Positions 42,989-50,879 of a stretch of DNA of 64,000 nucleotides are shown here, in pieces. The first letter of the stretch is position 1; every line of letters starts with the position of its first letter. A program made the translations under genes and the position numbers. The notes under the pieces were generated by a model, which was not told the origin of the DNA, ran no database searches, and saw nothing but the letters and a program-made list of their open reading frames with translations. The DNA is from Phaeophleospora eucalypticola (lineage: Eukaryota > Ascomycota > Dothideomycetes > Mycosphaerellales > Mycosphaerellaceae), in NCBI GenBank assembly GCA_022814565.1, contig JAKLNG010000001.1, positions 1,116,001 through 1,180,000 on the forward strand, in the 5' to 3' direction.

Positions 42989-44728
42989 ATGCTGCTGAGA
43001 TCAATCGTTGAGTTTATCAGGATTCCCTCCAACGACCGCAGCGTCGCGAATGTCTGGATCAACGAGGACATCCGGCCATTGCCACCATACCGCAGGACAT
43101 GGACAAGATGGGCATACATCAGCTTTTGGGCCATCAATCAGATGACACTATCGAACTTTCAACTTGACGCATCCCTAGTGTCAGCAGGGCTCGCAGTATG
43201 GCAAGCGGTCATAGCCATCATCATCGGCAAGATCATTATCGCAGCCGTGGCGGTTATGAATGGTTATGTGGGAGCTAAATGGCACATTGGCTTTCCCGTC
43301 GTCTCGCGTTACGTGTGGGGCATGTACGGACATTACGTCGCTCTCATTCAGAGAGTCATCTTATCCTTGGTCTGGTTCAGTGTGCAATCTTGGACAGGAG
43401 GACTTTGCGTTCAGAACATTCTCGCGGCGATTTTCCCGAGCTATCAGCACATGGAGAACAAATTCCCGGCATCCGCCAACATGGACACGAAACAGTTCAT
43501 TGGCTGGGTGTTGTTCAATGTTCTCATGGTACCAATATTGTACGTGCGCCCAGAGAGGATGAAATGGGTCGTTCTATGGATGAACATCGTCACAGCAATC
43601 ACGCTGCTGTCAATGGTGATTTGGGTACTTTCAGCAGCCAACGGAGGCGGTCCCCTTTTGGATCAGCCTGCGACATCCCAGACAAGCTGGGAACTCGGAT
43701 GGGCTATTGTGCACGGTGTCACCACTGTCATCGGCGGAATCGCAGTAGGACTTACGAATCAAATGGACTACTCCAGATTTGCGAGACGTCCAGGAGATCA
43801 AGTGCTCGGACAATGGATTTCCATCATCTGCTTGGGTGCGATTATGCCTTCTCTTGGCTGTATCAGTGCATCGGCGTCACAAGCTGTCTACGGCGAGGCG
43901 ATTTGGAATCCGCCTAATCTTGTTCAGGTGAGCACTTGAGTTCTCGTGGTATACTGCTGTGTTGATACCAAAGTCTTGCAGAAATGGTTGGATACCGACT
44001 ACAATGCCAAATCTCGCGCAGCAGCCTTCTTTGCAGGATGCGGACTTGTGATATGCCAGCTTGCAATCAACACGATCGACAATGCGTTCTCAGCGGGCAT
44101 GGACATGGCTGGTCTTTGTCCGTCTTTCATCAACATTCGCCGTGGCGCATACATTGGTCTGGTGCTCAGCATCGCAATGTGTCCGTGGCAACTACTGAGC
44201 GCGGCCAGCACCTTCATCAGCGTCCTGAGTGCATACAGCGTCTTCCTCGGTCCGATGGTAGGAATTATGATATGCGAGTATTGGGCGCTTCGATCGCGTT
44301 GCATCAAGCTATCTGATCTCTACCATCCGGGCAAAGAGGGGCTGTACTACTTCTGTCACGGAGTCAACTGGCGTAGCTTCGTATCGTGGGTTGTTGGATG
44401 GTCCTACCTGCTGCCTGGATTTGCTCACGCGGTCACTCCGAACGTCAAAGTCCCTGAGGCGTGCACGAACCTGTACTATCTCGCATTCCCGCTGGGATTC
44501 GCGGTGAGCTTCACTGTGCACTACTGCATCAACAAAGCTTTTCCTCCGCCAGGACAGGGCGTCACAGACGACGTAGACTATTACAACACTTTCACCGCCG
44601 ATGAAGCTGCACAGCTCGGCATCGCCTTACCTGAGCCCATAGCAGGACACGACGGAAGCTTTGGACGTGACGATGAGGTACTGGACAGCAAGAGCTCGTC
44701 TGGCAAGACGAACGTCAAAGTCGTATGA
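42989..44728 (+). CDS. NCS1-family permease (hydantoin/allantoin/uracil type)
   Basis: Plasma membrane nucleobase-cation-symport-1 transporter; the family imports uracil, allantoin, uridine, thiamine or hydantoins. Exons 42989-43927 and 43982-44728 (54 nt intron, junction NLVQ/KWLDTD) give 561 aa. Twelve hydrophobic segments are apparent. Family blocks: NEDIRPLPPYRRTWTRWAYISFW near the N-terminus (start of TM1), GAKWHIGFPVVSRYVWG at about 92-108, LTNQMDYSRFARRPGDQ at about 254-270, and TIDNAFSAGMDMAGLCPSFINIRRG in the second exon. The cytosolic tail is acidic. An in-frame ATG at 42854 exists, but the added 45 residues are unlike the family. The neighbouring divergent hydantoinase suggests that its cargo is a hydantoin. 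Confidence 0.92.
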
Positions 44729-44786
44729 TAGACAGTCTGCAAACTTTGTCACCATCATCGAGGCTTCTTCCCGCGGCTTCGTCCTC

Positions 44787-45359
44787 TCATATGAACTCCG
44801 AAGCACTCTCCTCCCAACCCGGCGTTCGTCGATAGTTCTGCGTCAGTCCTTCAAACTTCCACACCATCTCTCCGTCTTCGTCCTTCACCTTACCCAGTGT
44901 GTAGACAAAGTTCCCATAATGATGCAGCTTCCCATCAAAGGTCACTCTGAACGGACTCCACGCATACGCGAAAAGATGATCGACTTTGATATCCGTCCGA
45001 TCCAAATCTGGGACTTCATGAACGTTGGGTCCGGGCGGCTTGCCATCCTTTTTCTTCTTTTTGTTCCCATCTTCTACCATCTTCACAAACTCTTCAATCG
45101 TAATTCTCAAGACAACGGTGAGCTTCTCGTCCGCTTCCTCCTTTCGCGGTGCCATTGGAGGCGGAGTTGGGAGGCAAGACCACGTGGAGATGGAAGGGGG
45201 AGGGGCGGGAGGGTCTTGTCGAATGATCGTCAAGTCTGCGTTCGGAACGAAAAGAGTCTGTAAGCCTTGAGGATCATTGTCGTTGACGCGGTCGAAGAAG
45301 GCTTGGATGAGGGCTTTGATGGCGGAGATGTCTTCGTCGTTGTACTTGGTCTGCGTCAT
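44787..45359 (-). CDS. Small NTF2/SnoaL-like protein
   Basis: A single frame; start at 45359 (MTQTKYNDED) gives 190 aa, while an upstream ATG at 45407 would add 16 residues with no conserved look. The sequence begins with an amphipathic helix (DISAIKALIQAFFDRVNDND), then a short strand region (LFVPNADLTIIRQ), a proline-rich loop, ITIEEFVKMVED, and C-terminal strands LFAYAWSPFRVTFDGKLHHYG and WKFEGLTQNYRR. This helix-then-curved-sheet order fits the NTF2-like fold used by SnoaL-type enzymes and many unassigned proteins. A KKKKKDGK loop is an insertion. Convergent with the permease; a link to it is not supported beyond proximity. Confidence 0.7.
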   Translation of the reverse strand: MTQTKYNDEDISAIKALIQAFFDRVNDNDPQGLQTLFVPNADLTIIRQDPPAPPPSISTWSCLPTPPPMAPRKEEADEKLTVVLRITIEEFVKMVEDGNKKKKKDGKPPGPNVHEVPDLDRTDIKVDHLFAYAWSPFRVTFDGKLHHYGNFVYTLGKVKDEDGEMVWKFEGLTQNYRRTPGWEESASEFI

Positions 45360-45709
45360 GATGTGCTGTGAGAGTTGCGTGAGACGGATCATATGCAAAT
45401 TGTTCAATTCATGAGAGTCTGTATATCATCAGTGCGAGAGGTGTTAGATTCTCCTCAATTGTCGGCAGAAGTAGCCAGCTCCATCCTGGTCGAGTGGGAG
45501 CTTGCGGATAGACAGCTCCGACGAGTGAGGTGAGGTCGACGTCGACTTTTGGCACCAGTCATTGCCAAGACTTCGCCCGCTTCCCACACTGCCGGATGCT
45601 CCCGTTTTGTGCGGACATCTTGACTTCAATTTGATTTACGCCGACACGATTTGACGACAAGGCACGGAGCCGCAGACAACCACGACAACTCCCCCAAAAC
45701 TCCGACAAG
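45360..45709. promoter_or_regulatory. Divergent promoter region upstream of RPL23
   Basis: 350 bp between divergent starts. The 60 bp before RPL23 are A/C-rich, typical of a short ribosomal protein gene leader. No named element seen. Confidence 0.4.
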
Positions 45710-46351
45710 ATGTCCTCCAAGCGCGGGTACGCATACCTCACGATTCTCAACTTTGGTCTTGGACGCGATTGCTGATACATTTCCACAGAAGAGGCAGTGC
45801 CTCCGGTAACAAGCTGAAGATGACCCTCGGTCTCCCAGTGTACGTCCTGCTCCGATCGTCCTCCTGCGCACCACCTACGATTACTTTACGAGCATAAGAG
45901 CAAAGATGGTGGAATACTGATTAGTGAAATAGCGGTGCGGTGATGAACTGCTGCGACAACTCCGGCGCCCGTAACCTCTACATCATCTCCGTCAAGGGCT
46001 TCGGTGCCCGCCTGAACCGTCTCCCAGCCGGTGGTGTCGGTGACATGGTCATGGCGACCGTCAAGAAGGGAAAGCCAGAGCTGCGAAAGAAGGTCATGCC
46101 AGCCGTCATCGTGCGACAGAGCAAGCCATGGAGGAGAGCGGACGGTGTCTACCTGTACTTCGAGGACAACGCGGGTGTCATTGTGAACCCCAAGGGTGAG
46201 ATGAAGGGATCGGCCATCACTGGTCCTGTGGGTAAGGAGGCCGCAGAGCTTTGGCCGGTAAGTCGGAATAGAACACACAATGGGGTTGCTTGGATGGAGA
46301 GGCTAACCCCGGACACAGCGTATCGCCTCCAACTCTGGTGTGGTGATGTGA
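45710..46351 (+). CDS. RPL23: 60S ribosomal protein L23 (uL14 family)
   Basis: Large subunit protein near the subunit interface. Exons 45710-45726, 45789-45839, 45933-46257 and 46319-46351 (introns 62, 93, 61 nt) give 141 aa. Start MSSKRGRGSASGNKLKM, then GAVMNCCDNSGARNLYIISVKG, GGVGDMVMATVKKGKPELRKKVMPAVIVRQ, and the C-terminal WPRIASNSGVVM recovered by the last exon. All are diagnostic. Four short exons concentrated at the 5' and 3' ends are usual for fungal copies. Confidence 0.97.
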
Positions 46352-47763
46352 GATGCCCTTGGACGCAAACGAATCAAAGGAATCGGGACTTGATGCATGG
46401 GGAGCCGGGCGTTCTAGCTAAAGAGTCTAGCTCGGGTATGACTTGCGCAAATGGTAGCGCAGCTTCTCTGGCCTCAGAGCCATGCCTTCAATCGATCTTG
46501 CCTTCTTTCACACCCTCACGCATGAAGTTGGGCCTCAATTCGGCTCATGTCCAGCGACCTGGAGTGGGTATTGCGCGAGACATATGCGATTTAGGTGAAG
46601 ATGCATGTAGGCCGCTCTGATCGACACATTCGATGCAACAAGATCGCCGCATTTGATCTTCCGAGTATGACGAGAACCTGTTGGCTGAAGTTGCCTGCTG
46701 CTGTCGCTTCAAAACTTCACATTGCATTGCGATTACTCTATGATCTTGCTGCTCCTGCATTCTCAAATCGGAGGCCAGGCATAGTAAGGGTCTGCTCCTG
46801 ACACTGACACTGACGCTTCACTCCCAATTGTGAGCATTCCGCTGACACTCCCACTAAGGAAATTGATGTGAGGAGTGCCGCATCGCAACACTGCATCTTT
46901 TTCTACATTCTCCGTCTTCTCAATGCAGATAGCACAAGTATCCTTATTCGAAGGAAGGATGTCGACGCTCAACGGGACACACCGGCTCAAGGCGAAAAGA
47001 ATTGGCTCGCGGCGGTTCTTAGACACGGCTTTTTCAGTCTACCCAGCTTCTTCAACTTCAAGCTCAGATACGTGACGAGCAAGACGCCTAATTTCTTCCG
47101 CTGGGGGTAAATAAACTTTCGATAAAGAGAAAGGAGAAGGGAACAGGCCGAAGATTTTCGGAAGAAATGAGGTCGAGAATGCCAAGAAATGCACAGGCCC
47201 CCGAGCTCACGTGGTAGCACCTTCCGCATCTTCGTGTATTCAATATGCATCTTCTCCTCTTCTAATTTACCATTAAATGCTGTCAACATACGCTCAGAGG
47301 TGCTGCGGTCTGCGAACACATCACGTCTCCTGGTATTGATCAGCTATCCGACGGGGAGAATTGTATCACCTGGGAAGGCAGCTACATCCTCGTCTGCGAC
47401 TAACGTCGGTCAAATGGTCGCTTCTTTCGACTCTGCCTATGAAAAGCAAAGGCTTTCGGTGCCGACTTTGATAACATTCTCAACAAGGGGTGAAATGATT
47501 GGACCAAGAGCCATTGGTAGAGCATGGAACATGCAGGCTCGAACGTAAAATGAACTACCCTGAGCTTGTCCCGCCGACCACCGGGAGAACGTTTTTATGT
47601 CAAAGTCACTTGCATCAGCTAACCGCAGGTCAAGAAGAGCAGTACCGATCTTTGAAGGAAAACTGGAAGATAAACCTGGTCCGGTCCGACCAATTCATCT
47701 GAGATACTGGATCTACTCGGAGGCGGCACTACCTTTGCGTCGATCTTTTTAAGACAATAGCAA
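46352..47763. other. Gene-poor region with a degenerate RING-like frame
   Basis: About 1.4 kb. A minus-strand frame at 47026-46763 contains CAICIEKTENVEKDAVLRCG, resembling the first half of a RING finger, but the remaining Cys ligands are missing. Nothing else coding is convincing. No tRNA fold noticed. Confidence 0.4.
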
Positions 47764-48306
47764 ATGGCGGTCACCGAAGACTTCTATGACAGACTTGCCG
47801 CAACCGCGAGAGGATTCATTGAAGCAACAAATGCCAAAACTCCGCGCGATAACAACCCGGATCACGACCTGATCCGTTCTTTTGCCGCGCCTCACTTCCG
47901 CATTGAATGGGCACCCAAACTCTTCGCATCAACCTCTCCAGTACTGGGCGATGCGAAAGACATTGATGGATTTTGTGCGCATATTCAGCGCATGTCTGCC
48001 AACATGTCGACCTGGGCCATATTGATCCAAGACCTCTTCGTGGATGTCAAGCGACGAATGGCCATCGTGAGAGCAGATTTTTGGATGCTTCCGAGAGGCT
48101 CGGAGAAGGTGCTGAATGATATCGTTTGGTTCATCAAGATGGACGAGAGCGGAGAGAAGATTGTCGACTGTACCGAATATGTCGATCCGGCGGCCAGTAA
48201 GATTATCAAAGATCGCATTGCGGCGGCGAGTTGGGAGGCGAACGCCGCCAACGCAGGCAAGGAGTCCGCCAATGGTAGCTATCAGGCTGGATCGTGGAGC
48301 ACTTGA
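47764..48306 (+). CDS. Small NTF2/SnoaL-like protein
   Basis: A single frame of 180 aa starting ATGGCGGTC. The N-terminal helix FYDRLAATARGFIEATNAKTP, the acidic-tipped DLIRSFAAPHFRIEWAPKLF, a middle helix IDGFCAHIQRMSANMSTWAILIQDLFVDVKRRMAIVRADFWM, and strands ending DIVWFIKMDESGEKIVDCTEYVD match the SnoaL/NTF2-like alpha+beta barrel. Catalytic role cannot be assigned; members act in polyketide ring closure, detoxification or have no known activity. A TTTTTAAGACAATAGCAAATGG leader is unremarkable. It is not closely similar to the other NTF2-like gene 2.4 kb upstream. Confidence 0.8.
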   Translation: MAVTEDFYDRLAATARGFIEATNAKTPRDNNPDHDLIRSFAAPHFRIEWAPKLFASTSPVLGDAKDIDGFCAHIQRMSANMSTWAILIQDLFVDVKRRMAIVRADFWMLPRGSEKVLNDIVWFIKMDESGEKIVDCTEYVDPAASKIIKDRIAAASWEANAANAGKESANGSYQAGSWST

Positions 48307-48512
48307 TTAATACTCTGTGGAACCGTCCTGTTGTAGCGAACGGCGAGGATTCCCTCCGGACCCTCTGATAGACAGAACCCAGCATTTCCGCTGCAATACC
48401 TGGCCTGCTTTGATCACACAACTGTGTCTCCGTTCAAAACTTGTGAATCGAGAGCTGCAATTGAACACCATGCAGCTGGTGGCTGCCCTCTGTCATGTCC
48501 AATGCTTCAGCA

Positions 48513-48845
48513 TCATCTATCATCCGACTCTTCTTTCTTCTCATCATCACGCTGTCTCTCCCGCCTTCTCTTCTCTAAATACTCCTCATACCTGCGTCTT
48601 CTCTCATCGATGCCGTCTACCAGTCCAGGGTCAATGAACCCTTTGAATGGGTCTCCGATTGGGCCTTGTCTTGCATCGAAGCTCCTGTCTCTCTCGGCAT
48701 ATCTCTCCCAAGTCTTCAATGGTAAGGTCGACATCGCTGACAACAAGTCGGGCAGCTGTTCATTCACAAAGTGTGAGACGGTGCGTTGACATGTCTGCAA
48801 GACCGTTGTGGGGTCGCGCGGATTCGAGCCGGATGGAAAGGACAT
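48513..48845 (-). CDS. Small hypothetical protein with charged C-terminus
   Basis: A single frame of 110 aa. It has regular amino-acid use and an organised layout: TVLQTCQRTVSHFVNEQLPDLLSAM (helix), then LKTWERYAERDRSFDARQGPIGDPFKGFIDPGLVDG, then a highly charged helix rich in Arg/Glu/Lys to the end. Frames on the other strand here are fragmentary, so this is the likelier gene. I do not recognise the family. The charged end resembles a coiled coil or a nucleic-acid-contacting tail. No intron is required. Confidence 0.6.
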   Translation of the reverse strand: MSFPSGSNPRDPTTVLQTCQRTVSHFVNEQLPDLLSAMSTLPLKTWERYAERDRSFDARQGPIGDPFKGFIDPGLVDGIDERRRRYEEYLEKRRRERQRDDEKKEESDDR

Positions 48846-49537
48846 TATCTCGCACGTCAGGTAAGTGTCAATGCTGACTGTTGTGACTCCCGAGCAACAC
48901 AGCTTGGTACGAGACTAAATGAACTTGAGAGGAGTGTTATAGAGTGTATAGAGTGCGTGGAGCTTGAGTGCTCAGGTGAGATGACGAAGTTCGGCGTAGC
49001 GGCAACCCAATCCGATGGACGATATCATCCGTTTGGAAGGAACTGCTCTGACATAGCACACAAACAGGACCGAAGACGGCCATTCTCGCTTGCAAAGATG
49101 ATTTCAATGTGACCACTCACAATCGACTGCCGCACAGGGTGGCATGATCATTGAGACTGCATGAACCAGTTCAGCTTTCACATGTTAATCCGAGAAATAG
49201 CCGACCGAGTTGAGTGGAGATCGTCTCCAGTCCTCAAGACCAAACCAAAAAGTTATCATGACCAAGCGCGGACTTATCGATTGGACAAAGCCGAAAGTCA
49301 ACAGCTTGCTGCACCTGACTGAGCCGTCACCCCTGATTCACACTCGTCAAAGTGAGCACAAGCTGGCCATAGCTTGACATGTGCACACTTCTTCTGGCCA
49401 GTTAAGAAGGGTTTCAACTGAGTTCGAACTCTTGCAACAACCTTAACTCTACCACCCTCAAGCCTTGGTCAAACATCAACACCAACCAGTCCGATTCCAC
49501 CAACATCAAGATCTCCTACCCTCGACACAGTCTCACC
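48846..49537. other. Divergent intergenic region
   Basis: About 690 bp. The last 100 bp before 49538 are CA-rich, leader-like. No coding frame of note. Confidence 0.4.
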
Positions 49538-50494
49538 ATGCCAAAGGCCAAGTCTACCAGCAAGGGCAAGCGCCGCGCCACCTCCGAGGGAAAGAGAAAG
49601 AAGAAGAGTACCCAGCAGCACGCCCGATCACTAACACCGCTGCCTCAATCCGAGATCTTCCCCTTCGAAGAGCTCCCTCCTGAGATCCGGGACAAGATCT
49701 ACTCGTATCATCTAGCTTCCGACACACGGTCTAACCTTGCGTCTTTCGAAATCCCAGCCATCTGCCAGACGAGCCGTCAGCTTCGTACCGAATCGCTGCC
49801 AGTCCTTTTTAGCGAACGCAGCTGGTTTGTCAACATCGGCTCCAACCTTCGGGACAGACGCGCTGCTGCTCTTAACGGCGATGAAGAGTGGACAAAGGCC
49901 CACAAGAGCCGCTGTGGAAATTCTGGCGTCACAAAGATGAGAAGAGAGTTGCGCAAGACGCTGGTCCAGATTGTCCAGGTCGAGAAGCTGAGCATCATCT
50001 TCCGAGACATCACCTTCTGCGTTGTGGAGGTTGAAGAACTTACGCAGGTCAACAGAAACGACTTCAGGGCTGAAGGTGAGGAGAGCGAAGACAAGCCGCA
50101 GTACGTCGTGTGTGAGTTTCGCGCTGTCTGGAAGAACGACCAGTCCGCCCATGTCACCATCACTGAGGGAGACAAGCATCCCAACATTGAGGCCCACGGT
50201 CTTTTCGAGGCAGAAGACATCGACACTCCAGCTGAGGAGGCAAAGCAGATTGCCGAGAGACACGCCGCGGGTTGCGATGACTTCAAAGGCTTCGACATTA
50301 CGGAGCTGGAGAGAATCGCGAAGCCGTTCCGCTACTGCGTCACCGAGAAAGAGGAGAAGCTTGAAGAGAAGGCTTACGCGATCTTCGCGGGTTGTCTAAT
50401 CAAGAGTTCCAAGAAGCAGTGTAAGCCGTTCCAGTCGAACTTTCCGGGACCTGGCATGGGCAAGCGGTTTGAGGGGAGGAAGAAGAAGAAGTGA
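49538..50494 (+). CDS. Fungal F-box/2EXR-like domain protein
   Basis: A single exon of 318 aa. A very basic N-terminus (KSTSKGKRRATSEGKRKKKS) may be a nuclear or nucleolar signal. It is followed by FPFEELPPEIRDKIYSYHL at about 40-58 and ICQTSRQLRTESLPVLFSERSWFVNI at about 75-100. This pattern is shared by large families of fungal F-box-like/2EXR proteins of unknown function. The middle and C-terminal parts are charged, with alternating strands and helices, and the end GKRFEGRKKKK is again basic. No repeat domain for substrate recognition is visible. Specific role unknown. Confidence 0.8.
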   Translation: MPKAKSTSKGKRRATSEGKRKKKSTQQHARSLTPLPQSEIFPFEELPPEIRDKIYSYHLASDTRSNLASFEIPAICQTSRQLRTESLPVLFSERSWFVNIGSNLRDRRAAALNGDEEWTKAHKSRCGNSGVTKMRRELRKTLVQIVQVEKLSIIFRDITFCVVEVEELTQVNRNDFRAEGEESEDKPQYVVCEFRAVWKNDQSAHVTITEGDKHPNIEAHGLFEAEDIDTPAEEAKQIAERHAAGCDDFKGFDITELERIAKPFRYCVTEKEEKLEEKAYAIFAGCLIKSSKKQCKPFQSNFPGPGMGKRFEGRKKKK

Positions 50495-50879
50495 ACTAAT
50501 TCAGTTCGCTCGCAAGCGTCAGTGTCCTTGCAAGGGCGAGAAGAAGCCGAGAAGATTCTACCTTGATTCCCACGTTCGGCATTGGGAGACATTCGATCCT
50601 GTGGCTGTGTCAGAGCTGCAATGAATTGTCTTCGCGAGTGAATGGCAAGGGGGAGTCGAGCAAGGTGGTTTGGGATTGAAGGGCCAGCATGGCTCTACAA
50701 AATGCAAGTAAGAGTAAGCAGTCACTGCTGTAATGCCACGGATCCTACTGTGTAATGTAGTCGAGCTCCCAGTTCCGGCGTCGAGCTTTCTTACGACGAG
50801 AACACTGACCCTTCTTGTTCCTCCACTTCCGCTTCTTCTCGCGGTTCTTCTTTCTGCGTGCATTCTGCCCAATCGAGGA
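50495..50879. other. Convergent intergenic region
   Basis: 385 bp of 3' flanks between the F-box-like and coilin-like genes. Nothing further seen. Confidence 0.4.

Noticed and set aside
49380..49440. GAGTTCGAACTC, resembling a tRNA T-loop B box
   Set aside because: No matching A box, acceptor stem or anticodon arm can be folded around it.
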